In this document: positions 9,932 to 22,345 of the stretch, one piece after another
Layout of the letters: each line of letters starts with the position of its first letter
How positions within the stretch are numbered: the stretch's first letter is position 1
NCBI GenBank assembly: GCA_946800325.1
Contig: OX326959.1
Location: forward strand, 34,047,027 to 34,111,026
Direction: 5' to 3'
DNA length: 64,000 nt
Source: Luzula sylvatica
Taxonomy: Eukaryota; Streptophyta; Magnoliopsida; Poales; Juncaceae
Translations under genes and position numbers: made by a program
The notes under the pieces: generated by a model
Told to the model about the DNA's origin: nothing
Database searches by the model: none
The model's input: the letters and a program-made list of their open reading frames with translations, nothing else

Positions 9932-12910
9932 AAAGCGTTAAAATATTGTTTTGAATCGAAAAACAAACTTTCTTAATGTTTGTGAAATTTGGTGAAAAGT
10001 TATGTACTATAAGATACGATACAAATGATCTAGAAACACGTTATTTGAACTCCTCAAAGCATTAAAATCTTGTTTTGAATCGAAAAACAAACTTTCTTAG
10101 TGTTTTTGAAGTTTGGTGAAAAGTTATGTACTAAAAGATACGATACAAATGATCTAAAACCATGTTATTTGAACTCCTCAAAGTGTTAAAATCTTGTTTT
10201 GTATCGAAAAATAAACTTTCTTAATGTTTGTGAAATTTGGTGAAAAGTTATGTACTATAAGATACGATACAAATGATCTAGAAACACGTTATTTGAACTC
10301 CTCAAAGCGTTAAAATCTTGTTTTGAATCGAAAAACAAACTTTCTTAGTGTTTTTGAAGTTTGGTGAAAAGTTATGTACTAAAAGATACGATACAAATGA
10401 TCTAAAAACACGTTATTTGAACTCCTCAAAGCGTAAAAAGATTGCTATTAATTGAAAAGAAAACTTTCTTAGTGTTTGTACAATTTGGTGAAAAGTTATG
10501 TAGTAAAAGATACCATACAAATGATCTAAAAACACGTTATTTGAACTCCTAAAAGCGTTGAAAGTTTGTTTTGAATCGAAAAACAAACTTTCTTAGTGTT
10601 TGTGAAATTTGGTGAAAAGTTATGTAGTAAAAGATACGATACAAATGATCTAGAAACACGTTATTTGAACTCTTCAAAGTGTTAAAATCTTGTTTTGAAT
10701 CGAAAAACAAACTTTCTTAGTGTTTTTGAAGTTTGGTGAAAAGTTATGTACTAAAAGATACGATACAAATGATCTAAAAACATGTTATTTGAACTCCTCA
10801 AAGCGTTAAAATCTTGTTTTGAATCGAAAAACAAACTATCTTAGTGTTTGTGAAATTTGGTGAAAAGTTATGTACTAAAATATACGATACAAATGATCTT
10901 AAAACATGTTATTTGAACTCCTCAAAGTGTTAAAATCTTGTTTTGAATCGAAAAACAAACTTTCTTAGTGTTTGCGAAATTTGGTGAAAAGTTATGTACT
11001 AAAAGATACGATACAAATGATATAAAAACACGTTATTTGAACTCCTCAAAGCGTTAAAATCTGGTTTTGAAATAGAAACACAAACTTTCTTAGTGTTTCT
11101 GAAATTTGGTGAAAAGTTATGTAGTAAAAGATACGATACAAATGATCTAAAAACACGTTATTTGAACTCCTCAAAGCGTTAAAATCTTGTTTTGATTCGA
11201 AAAACAAACTTTCTTAGTGTTTCTGAAATTTGGTGAAAAGTTATGTACTAAAAGATACGATACAAATGATCTAAAACCATGTTATTTGAACTCCTCAAAG
11301 TGTTAAAATCTTGTTTTGAATCGAAAAACAAACTTTCTTAGTGTTTGCGAAATTTGGTGAAAAGTTATGTAATAAAAGATACGATACAAATGATCTAAAA
11401 ACACGTTATTTGAACTCCTCAAAGCATTAAAATCTGGTTTTGAAATAGAAACACAAACTTTCTTAGTGTTTGTGAAATTCGGTGAAAAGTTATGTAGTAA
11501 AAGATACGATACAAATGATCTAAAAACATGTTATTTCAACTCCTCAAAGCGTTAATATCTTGTTTTGAATCGAAAAACAATCTTTCTTAGTGTTTGTGAA
11601 ATTCGGTGAAAAGTTATGTAGTAAAAGATATGATACAAGTGATCTAAAAACACGTTATTTGAACTCCTCAAAGCGTTGAAAGTTTGTTTTGAATCGAAAA
11701 ATAAACTTTCTTAGTGTTTGTGAAATTTGGTGAAAAGTTATGTAGTAAAAGATACGATACAAATGATCTAGAAACACGTTATTTGAACTCCTCAAAGCGT
11801 TAAAATCTTGTTTTGAATCGAAAAACAAACTTTCTTAGTGTTTGTGAAATTTGGTGAAAAGTCATGTACTATATGATACGATACAAATGATCTAAAAACA
11901 TGTTATTTGAACTCCTCAAAGCGTTGAAATCTTGTTTTGAATCGAAAAACAAACTTTCTTAGTGTTTCTGAAATTTGGTGAAAAGTTATGTACCAAAAGA
12001 TACGATACAAATGATCTAAAAACATGTTATTTGAACTTCTCAAAGTCTTAAAATCTTGTTTTGAATCGAAAAACAAACTTTCTTAGTGTTTGCGAAATTT
12101 GTTGAAAAGTTATGTACTAAAAGATACGATACAAATGATCTGAAAACACGTTATTTGAACTCCTCAAAGCGTTAAAATCTTGTTTTGAATCGAAAAACAA
12201 ACTTTCTTAGTGTTTCTGAAATTTGGTGAAAAGTTATGTACTAAAAGATACGATACAAATGATCTAAAAACATATTATTTGAACTCCTCAAAGTGTTAAA
12301 ATCTTGTTTTGAATCGAAAAACAAACTTTCTTAGTGTTTGCGAAATTTGGTGAAAAGTTATGTACTAAAAGATACGATACACATGATCTAAAAACATGTT
12401 ATTTGAACTCCTCAAAGTGTTAAAATCTTGTTTTGAATCGAAAAACAAAGTTTCTTAGTGTTTGCGAAATTTGGTGAAAAGTTATGTACTAAAAGATACG
12501 ATACAAATGTTCTAAAACCACGTTATTTGAACTCATCAAAGCATTAAAATCTGGTTTTGAAATAGAGACACAAACTTTCTTAGTGTTTGTGAAATTTGGT
12601 GAAAAGTTATGTACTAAAACATACGATACAAATGATCTAAAAACATGTTATTTGAACTCCTCAAAGCGTTAAAATCTTGTTTTTATTCGAAAAACAAACT
12701 TTCTTAGTGTTTCTGAAATTTGGTGAAAAGTTATGTACTAAAAGATACGATACAAATGATCTAAAAACATGTTATTTGAACTCCTCAAAGTGTTAAAATC
12801 TTGTTTTGAATCGAAAAACAAACTTTCTTAGTGTTTGCGAAATTTGGTGAAAAGTTATGAACTAAAATATACGATACAAATGATCTAAAACCATGTTATT
12901 TGAACTCCTC
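9932..12910 (+). repeat. HOR unit 4, short type S (24 monomers, 2979 bp)
   Basis: Short unit without the four-monomer block. Its left part has the S markers (m3 AATAAAC, m7 TTTTTGAAGTTTGG). Its right part shares the two private changes of unit 3. It also has GATCTTAAAAC in m8, an ordinary TTTGAAC in m9 where its left-domain neighbours have TTCGAAC, and CAAAGTTTC in m21 (G at 12450). The mixture fits an exchange between an S and an L unit. Confidence 0.92.
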
Positions 12911-15889
12911 AAAGCGTTAAAATATTGTTTTGAATCGAAAAACAAACTTTCTTAATGTTTGTGAAATTTGGTGAAAAGTTATGTACTATAAGATACGATA
13001 CAAATGATCTAGAAACACGTTATTTGAACTCCTCAAAGCATTAAAATCTTGTTTTGAATCGAAAAACAAACTTTCTTAGTGTTTTTGAAGTTTGGTGAAA
13101 AGTTATGTACTAAAAGATACGATACAAATGATCTAAAACCATGTTATTTGAACTCCTCAAAGTGTTAAAATCTTGTTTTGTATCGAAAAATAAACTTTCT
13201 TAATGTTTGTGAAATTTGGTGAAAAGTTATGTACTATAAGATACGATACAAATGATCTAGAAACACGTTATTTGAACTCCTCAAAGCGTTAAAATCTTGT
13301 TTTGAATCGAAAAACAAACTTTCTTAGTGTTTTTGAAGTTTGGTGAAAAGTTATGTACTAAAAGATACGATACAAATGATCTAAAAACACGTTATTTGAA
13401 CTCCTCAAAGCGTAAAAAGATTGCTATTAATTGAAAAGAAAACTTTCTTAGTGTTTGTACAATTTGGTGAAAAGTTATGTAGTAAAAGATACCATACAAA
13501 TTATCTAAAAACACGTTATTTGAACTCCTAAAAGCGTTGAAAGTTTGTTTTGAATCGAAAAACAAACTTTCTTAGTGTTTGTGAAATTTGGTGAAAAGTT
13601 ATGTAGTAAAAGATACGATACAAATGATCTAGAAACACGTTATTTGAACTCTTCAAAGTGTTAAAATCTTGTTTTGAATCGAAAAACAAACTTTCTTAGT
13701 GTTTTTGAAGTTTGGTGAAAAGTTATGTACTAAAAGATACGATACAAATGATCTAAAAACATGTTATTTGAACTCCTCAAAGCGTTAAAATCTTGTTTTG
13801 AATCGAAAAACAAACTATCTTAGTGTTTGTGAAATTTGGTGAAAAGTTATGTACTAAAATATACGATACAAATGATCTAAAAACATGTTATTTGAACTCC
13901 TCAAAGTGTTAAAATCTTGTTTTGAATCGAAAAACAAACTTTCTTAGTGTTTGCGAAATTTGGTGAAAAGTTATGTACTAAAAGATACGATACAAATGAT
14001 ATAAAAACACGTTATTCGAACTCCTCAAAGCGTTAAAATCTGGTTTTGAAATAGAAACACAAACTTTCTTAGTGTTTCTGAAATTTGGTGAAAAGTTATG
14101 TAGTAAAAGATACGATACAAATGATCTAAAAACACGTTATTTGAACTCCTCAAAGCGTTAAAATCTTGTTTTGATTCGAAAAACAAACTTTCTTAGTGTT
14201 TCTGAAATTTGGTGAAAAGTTATGTACTAAAAGATACGATACAAATGATCTAAAACCATGTTATTTGAACTCCTCAAAGTGTTAAAATCTTGTTTTGAAT
14301 CGAAAAACAAACTTTCTTAGTGTTTGCGAAATTTGGTGAAAAGTTATGTAATAAAAGATACGATACAAATGATCTAAAAACACGTTATTTGAACTCCTCA
14401 AAGCATTAAAATCTGGTTTTGAAATAGAAACACAAACTTTCTTAGTGTTTGTGAAATTCGGTGAAAAGTTATGTAGTAAAAGATACGATACAAATGATCT
14501 AAAAACATGTTATTTGAACTCCTCAAAGCGTTAATATCTTGTTTTGAATCGAAAAACAATCTTTCTTAGTGTTTGTGAAATTCGGTGAAAAGTTATGTAG
14601 TAAAAGATATGATACAAGTGATCTAAAAACACGTTATTTGAACTCCTCAAAGCGTTGAAAGTTTGTTTTGAATCAAAAAATAAACTTTCTTAGTGTTTGT
14701 GAAATTTGGTGAAAAGTTATGTAGTAAAAGATACGATACAAATGATCTAGAAACACGTTATTTGAACTCCTCAAAGCGTTAAAATCTTGTTTTGAATCGA
14801 AAAACAAACTTTCTTAGTGTTTGTGAAATTTGGTGAAAAGTCATGTACTATATGATACGATACAAATGATCTAAAAACATGTTATTTGAACTCCTCAAAG
14901 CGTTGAAATCTTGTTTTGAATCGAAAAACAAACTTTCTTAGTGTTTCTGAAATTTGGTGAAAAGTTATGTACCAAAAGATACGATACAAATGATCTAAAA
15001 ACATGTTATTTGAACTTCTCAAAGTCTTAAAATCTTGTTTTGAATCGAAAAACAAACTTTCTTAGTGTTTGCGAAATTTGTTGAAAAGTTATGTACTAAA
15101 AGATACGATACAAATGATCTGAAAACACGTTATTTGAACTCCTCAAAGCGTTAAAATCTTGTTTTGAATCGAAAAACAAACTTTCTTAGTGTTTCTGAAA
15201 TTTGGTGAAAAGTTATGTACTAAAAGATACGATACAAATGATCTAAAAACATATTATTTGAACTCCTCAAAGTGTTAAAATCTTGTTTTGAATCGAAAAA
15301 CAAACTTTCTTAGTGTTTGCGAAATTTGGTGAAAAGTTATGTACTAAAAGATACGATACACATGATCTAAAAACATGTTATTTGAACTCCTCAAAGTGTT
15401 AAAATCTTGTTTTGAATCGAAAAACAAAATTTCTTAGTGTTTGCGAAATTTGGTGAAAAGTTATGTACTAAAAGATACGATACAAATGTTCTAAAACCAC
15501 GTTATTTGAACTCCTCAAAGCATTAAAATCTGGTTTTGAAATAGAGACACAAACTTTCTTAGTGTTTGTGAAATTTGGTGAAAAGTTATGTACTAAAACA
15601 TACGATACAAATGATCTAAAAACATGTTATTTGAACTCCTCAAAGCGTTAAAATCTTGTTTTTATTCGAAAAACAAACTTTCTTAGTGTTTCTGAAATTT
15701 GGTGAAAAGTTATGTACTAAAAGATACGATACAAATGATCTAAAAACATGTTATTTGAACTCCTCAAAGTGTTAAAATCTTGATTTGAATCGAAAAACAA
15801 ACTTTCTTAGTGTTTGCGAAATTTGGTGAAAAGTTATGAACTAAAATATACGATACAAATGATCTAAAACCATGTTATTTGAACTCCTC
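12911..15889 (+). repeat. HOR unit 5, short type S (24 monomers, 2979 bp)
   Basis: Short unit closest to unit 1. It shares TTGATTTGAATCG in m24 (A at 15783, 12910 bp after the same base in unit 1), AATAAAC in m3 and GAAGTTTGG in m7. Private changes are AATTATCTAAAA in m5 near 13500 and GAATCAAAAAAT in m15 near 14674, which removes the usual core CpG. Confidence 0.92.
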
Positions 15890-18800
15890 AAAGCGTTAAA
15901 ATATTGTTTTGAATCGAAAAACAAACTTTCTTAATGTTTGTGAAATTTGGTGAAAAGTTATGTACTATAAGATACGATACAAATGATCTAGAAACACGTT
16001 ATTTGAACTCCTCAAAGCATTAAAATCTTGTTTTGAATCGAAAAACAAACTTTCTTAGTGTTTTTGAAGTTTGGTGAAAAGTTATGTACTAAAAGATACG
16101 ATACAAATGATCTAAAACCATGTTATTTGAACTCCTCAAAGTGTTAAAATCTTGTTTTGTATCGAAAAACAAACTTTCTTAATGTTTGTGAAATTTGGTG
16201 AAAAGTTATGTACTATAAGATACGATACAAATGATCTAGAAACACGTTATTTGAACTCCTCAAAGCGTTAAAATCTTGTTTTGAATCGAAAAACAAACTT
16301 TCTTAGTGTTTTTGAAGTTTGGTGAAAAGTTATGTACTAAAAGATACGATACAAATGATCTAAAAACACGTTATTTGAACTCCTCAAAGCGTAAAAAGAT
16401 TGCTATTAATTGAAAAGAAAACTTTCTTAGTGTTTGTACAATTTGGTGAAAAGTTATGTAGTAAAAGATACCATACAAATGATCTAAAAACACGTTATTT
16501 GAACTCCTAAAAGCGTTGAAAGTTTGTTTTGAATCGAAAAACAAACTTTCTTAGTGTTTGTGAAATTTGGTGAAAAGTTATGTAGTAAAAGATACGATAC
16601 AAATGATCTAGAAACACGTTATTTGAACTCTTCAAAGTGTTAAAATCTTGTTTTGAATCGAAAAACAAACTTTCTTAGTGTTTTTGAAATTTGGTGAAAA
16701 GTTATGTACTAAAAGATACGATACAAATGATCTAAAAACATGTTATTTGAACTCCTCAAAGCGTTAAAATCTTGTTTTGAATCGAAAAACAAACTTTCTT
16801 AGTGTTTGTGAAATTTGGTGAAAAGTCATGTACTATAAGATACGATACAAATGATCTAAAAACATGTTATTTGAACTCCTCAAAGCGTTGAAATCTTGTT
16901 TTGAATCGAAAAACAAACTTTCTTAGTGTTTCTGAAATTTGGTGAAAAGTTATGTACTAAAAGATACGATACAAATGATCTAAAAACATGTTATTTGAAC
17001 TCCTCAAAGTCTGAAAATCTTGTTTTGAATCGAAAAACAAACTTTCTTAGTGTTTGCGAAATTTGGTGAAAAGTTATGTACTAAAAGATACGATACAAAT
17101 GTTCTAAAACCACGTTATTTGAACTCCTCAAAGCGTTAAAATCTGGTTTTGAAATAGAGACACAAACTTTCTTAGTGTTTGTGAAATTTGGTGAAAAGTT
17201 ATGTACTAAAAGATAAGATACAAATGATCTAAAAACATGTTATTTGAACTCCTCAAAGCGTTAAAATCTTGTTTTGAATCGAAAAACAAACTATCTTAGT
17301 GTTTGTGAAATTTGGTGAAAAGTTATGTACTAAAATATACGATACAAATGATCTAAAAACATGTTATTTGAACTCCTCAAAGTGTTAAAATCTTGTTTTG
17401 AATCGAAAAACAAACTTTCTTAGTGTTTGCGAAATTTGGTGAAAAGTTATGTACTAAAAGATACGATACAAATGATATAAAAACACGTTATTCGAACTCC
17501 TCAAAGCGTTAAAATCTGGTTTTGAAATAGAAACACAAACTTTCTTAGTGTTTCTGAAATTTGGTGAAAAGTTATGTAGTAAAAGATACGATACAAATGA
17601 TCTAAAAACACGTTATTTGAACTCCTCAAAGCGTTAAAATCTTGTTTTGATTCGAAAAACAAACTTTCTTAGTGTTTCTGAAATTTGGTGAAAAGTTATG
17701 TACTAAAAGATACGATACAAATGATCTAAAACCATGTTATTTGAACTCCTCAAAGTGTTAAAATCTTGTTTTGAATCGAAAAACAAACTTTCTTAGTGTT
17801 TGCGAAATTTGGTGAAAAGTTATGTAATAAAAGATACGATACAAATGATCTAAAAACACGTTATTTGAACTCCTCAAAGCATTAAAATCTGGTTTTGAAA
17901 TAGAAACACAAACTTTCTTAGTGTTTGTGAAATTCGGTGAAAAGTTATGTAGTAAAAGATACGATACAAATGATCTAAAAACATGTTATTTGAACTCCTC
18001 AAAGCGTTAATATCTTGTTTTGAATCGAAAAACAAACTTTCTTAGTGTTTGTGAAATTCGGTGAAAAGTTATGTAGTAAAAGATATGATACAAGTGATCT
18101 AAAAACACGTTATTTGAACTCCTCAAAGCGTTGAAAGTTTGTTTTGAATCGAAAAATAAACTTTCTTAGTGTTTGTGAAATTTGGTGAAAAGTTATGTAG
18201 TAAAAGATACGATACAAATGATCTAGAAACACGTTATTTGAACTCCTCAAAGCGTTAAAATCTTGTTTTGAATCGAAAAACAAACTTTCTTAGTGTTTGT
18301 GAAATTTGGTGAAAAGTCATGTACTATATGATACGATACAAATGATCTAAAAACATGTTATTTGAACTCCTCAAAGCGTTGAAATCTTGTTTTGAATCGA
18401 AAAACAAACTTTCTTAGTGTTTCTGAAATTTGGTGAAAAGTTATGTACCAAAAGATACGATACAAATGATCTAAAAACATGTTATTTGAACTTCTCAAAG
18501 TCTTAAAATCTTGTTTTGAATCGAAAAACAAACTTTCTTAGTGTTTGCGAAATTTGTTGAAAAGTTATGTACTAAAAGATACGATACAAATGATCTGAAA
18601 ACACGTTATTTGAACTCCTCAAAGCGTTAAAATCTTGTTTTGAATCGAAAAACAAACTTTCTTAGTGTTTCTGAAATTTGGTGAAAAGTTATGTACTAAA
18701 AGATACGATACAAATGATCTAAAAACATATTATTTGAACTCCTCAAAGTGTTAAAATCTTGTTTTGAATCGAAAAACAAACTTTCTTAGTGTTTGCGAAA

Positions 18801-19365
18801 TTTGGTGAAAAGTTATGTACTAAAAGATACGATACACATGATCTAAAAACATGTTATTTGAACTCCTCAAAGTGTTAAAATCTTGTTTTGAATCGAAAAA
18901 CAAAATTTCTTAGTGTTTGCGAAATTTGGTGAAAAGTTATGTACTAAAAGATACGATACAAATGTTCTAAAACCACGTTATTTGAACTCCTCAAAGCATT
19001 AAAATCTGGTTTTGAAATAGAGACACAAACTTTCTTAGTGTTTGTGAAATTTGGTGAAAAGTTATGTACTAAAACATACGATACAAATGATCTAAAAACA
19101 TGTTATTTGAACTCCTCAAAGCGTTAAAATCTTGTTTTTATTCGAAAAACAAACTTTCTTAGTGTTTCTGAAATTTGGTGAAAAGTTATGTACTAAAAGA
19201 TACGATACAAATGATCTAAAAACATGTTATTTGAACTCCTCAAAGTGTTAAAATCTTGTTTTGAATCGAAAAACAAACTTTCTTAGTGTTTGCGAAATTT
19301 GGTGAAAAGTTATGAACTAAAATATACGATACAAATGATCTAAAACCATGTTATTTGAACTCCTC
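15890..19365 (+). repeat. HOR unit 6, long type L (28 monomers, 3476 bp)
   Basis: Long unit with block i1-i4 at 16758-17254. It follows unit 5 just as unit 2 follows unit 1, giving the S-L pair the same arrangement 12910 bp apart. m14 reads ACAAACTTTC near 18031, where most copies have ACAATCTTTC; this is a local reversion or conversion. Otherwise it carries the left-domain markers (m2 GCATT, m9 TTCGAAC). Confidence 0.92.
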
Positions 19366-22345
19366 AAAGCGTTAAAATATTGTTTTGAATCGAAAAACAA
19401 ACTTTCTTAATGTTTGTGAAATTTGGTGAAAAGTTATGTACTATAAGATACGATACAAATGATCTAGAAACACGTTATTTGAACTCCTCAAAGCATTAAA
19501 ATCTTGTTTTGAATCGAAAAACAAACTTTCTTAGTGTTTTTGAAGTTTGGTGAAAAGTTATGTACTAAAAGATACGATACAAATGATCTAAAACCATGTT
19601 ATTTGAACTCCTCAAAGTGTTAAAATCTTGTTTTGTATCGAAAAATAAACTTTCTTAATGTTTGTGAAATTTGGTGAAAAGTTATGTACTATAAGATACG
19701 ATACAAATGATCTAGAAACACGTTATTTGAACTCCTCAAAGCGTTAAAATCTTGTTTTGAATCGAAAAACAAACTTTCTTAGTGTTTTTGAAGTTTGGTG
19801 AAAAGTTATGTACTAAAAGATACGATACAAATGATCTAAAAACACGTTATTTGAACTCCTCAAAGCGTAAAAAGATTGCTATTAATTGAAAAGAAAAACT
19901 TTCTTAGTGTTTGTACAATTTGGTGAAAAGTTATGTAGTAAAAGATACCATACAAATGATCTAAAAACACGTTATTTGAACTCCTAAAAGCGTTGAAAGT
20001 TTGTTTTGAATCGAAAAACAAACTTTCTTAGTGTTTGTGAAATTTGGTGAAAAGTTATGTAGTAAAAGATACGATACAAATGATCTAGAAACACGTTATT
20101 TGAACTCTTCAAAGTGTTAAAATCTTGTTTTGAATCGAAAAACAAACTTTCTTAGTGTTTTTGAAGTTTGGTGAAAAGTTATGTACTAAAAGATACGATA
20201 CAAATGATCTAAAAACATGTTATTTGAACTCCTCAAAGCGTTAAAATCTTGTTTTGAATCGAAAAACAAACTATCTTAGTGTTTGTGAAATTTGGTGAAA
20301 AGTTATGTACTAAAATATACGATACAAATGATCTAAAAACATGTTATTTGAACTCCTCAAAGTGTTAAAATCTTGTTTTGAATCGAAAAACAAACTTTCT
20401 TAGTGTTTGCGAAATTTGGTGAAAAGTTATGTACTAAAAGATACGATACAAATGATATAAAAACACGTTATTCGAACTCCTCAAAGCGTTAAAATCTGGT
20501 TTTGAAATAGAAACACAAACTTTCTTAGTGTTTCTGAAATTTGGTGAAAAGTTATGTAGTAAAAGATACGATACAAATGATCTAAAAACACGTTATTTGA
20601 ACTCCTCAAAGCGTTAAAATCTTGTTTTGATTCGAAAAACAAACTTTCTTAGTGTTTCTGAAATTTGGTGAAAAGTTATGTACTAAAAGATACGATACAA
20701 ATGATCTAAAACCATGTTATTTGAACTCCTCAAAGTGTTAAAATCTTGTTTTGAATCGAAAAACAAACTTTCTTAGTGTTTGCGAAATTTGGTGAAAAGT
20801 TATGTAATAAAAGATACGATACAAATGATCTAAAAACACGTTATTTGAACTCCTCAAAGCATTAAAATCTGGTTTTGAAATAGAAACACAAACTTTCTTA
20901 GTGTTTGTGAAATTCGGTGAAAAGTCATGTAGTAAAAGATACGATACAAATGATCTAAAAACATGTTATTTGAACTCCTCAAAGCGTTAATATCTTGTTT
21001 TGAATCGAAAAACAATCTTTCTTAGTGTTTGTGAAATTCGGTGAAAAGTTATGTAGTAAAAGATATGATACAAGTGATCTAAAAACACGTTATTTGAACT
21101 CCTCAAAGCGTTGAAAGTTTGTTTTGAATCGAAAAATAAACTTTCTTAGTGTTTGTGAAATTTGGTGAAAAGTTATGTAGTAAAAGATACGATACAAATG
21201 ATCTAGAAACACGTTATTTGAACTCCTCAAAGCGTTAAAATCTTGTTTTGAATCGAAAAACAAACTTTCTTAGTGTTTGTGAAATTTGGTGAAAAGTCAT
21301 GTACTATATGATACGATACAAATGATCTAAAAACATGTTATTTGAACTCCTCAAAGCGTTGAAATCTTGTTTTGAATCGAAAAACAAACTTTCTTAGTGT
21401 TTCTGAAATTTGGTGAAAAGTTATGTACCAAAAGATACGATACAAATGATCTAAAAACATGTTATTTGAACTTCTCAAAGTCTTAAAATCTTGTTTTGAA
21501 TCGAAAAACAAACTTTCTTAGTGTTTGCGAAATTTGTTGAAAAGTTATGTACTAAAAGATACGATACAAATGATCTGAAAACACGTTATTTGAACTCCTC
21601 AAAGCGTTAAAATCTTGTTTTGAATCGAAAAACAAACTTTCTTAGTGTTTCTGAAATTTGGTGAAAAGTTATGTACTAAAAGATACGATACAAATGATCT
21701 AAAAACATATTATTTGAACTCCTCAAAGTGTTAAAATCTTGTTTTGAATCGAAAAACAAACTTTCTTAGTGTTTGCGAAATTTGGTGAAAAGTTATGTAC
21801 TAAAAGATACGATACACATGATCTAAAAACATGTTATTTGAACTCCTCAAAGTGTTAAAATCTTGTTTTGAATCGAAAAACAAAATTTCTTAGTGTTTGC
21901 GAAATTTGGTGAAAAGTTATGTACTAAAAGATACGATACAAATGTTCTAAAACCACGTTATTTGAACTCCTCAAAGCATTAAAATCTGGTTTTGAAATAG
22001 AGACACAAACTTTCTTAGTGTTTGTGAAATTTGGTGAAAAGTTATGTACTAAAACATACGATACAAATGATCTAAAAACATGTTATTTGAACTCCTCAAA
22101 GCGTTAAAATCTTGTTTTTATTCGAAAAACAAACTTTCTTAGTGTTTCTGAAATTTGGTGAAAAGTTATGTACTAAAAGATACGATACAAATGATCTAAA
22201 AACATGTTATTTGAACTCCTCAAAGTGTTAAAATCTTGTTTTGAATCGAAAAACAAACTTTCTTAGTGTTTGCGAAATTTGGTGAAAAGTTATGAACTAA
22301 AATATACGATACAAATGATCTAAAACCATGTTATTTGAACTCCTC
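19366..22345 (+). repeat. HOR unit 7, short type S (24 monomers, 2980 bp)
   Basis: Short unit with one extra base: m5 (19862-19986) reads GAAAAACTTTC instead of GAAAACTTTC, so the unit is 2980 bp. m13 has GTCATGTAGTAAAAG near 20925, a variant shared with units 8 (second half) and 9. This is the last unit whose m2 reads GCATT; from unit 8 on m2 reads GCGTT, so the unit ends the left subfamily domain. Confidence 0.92.
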
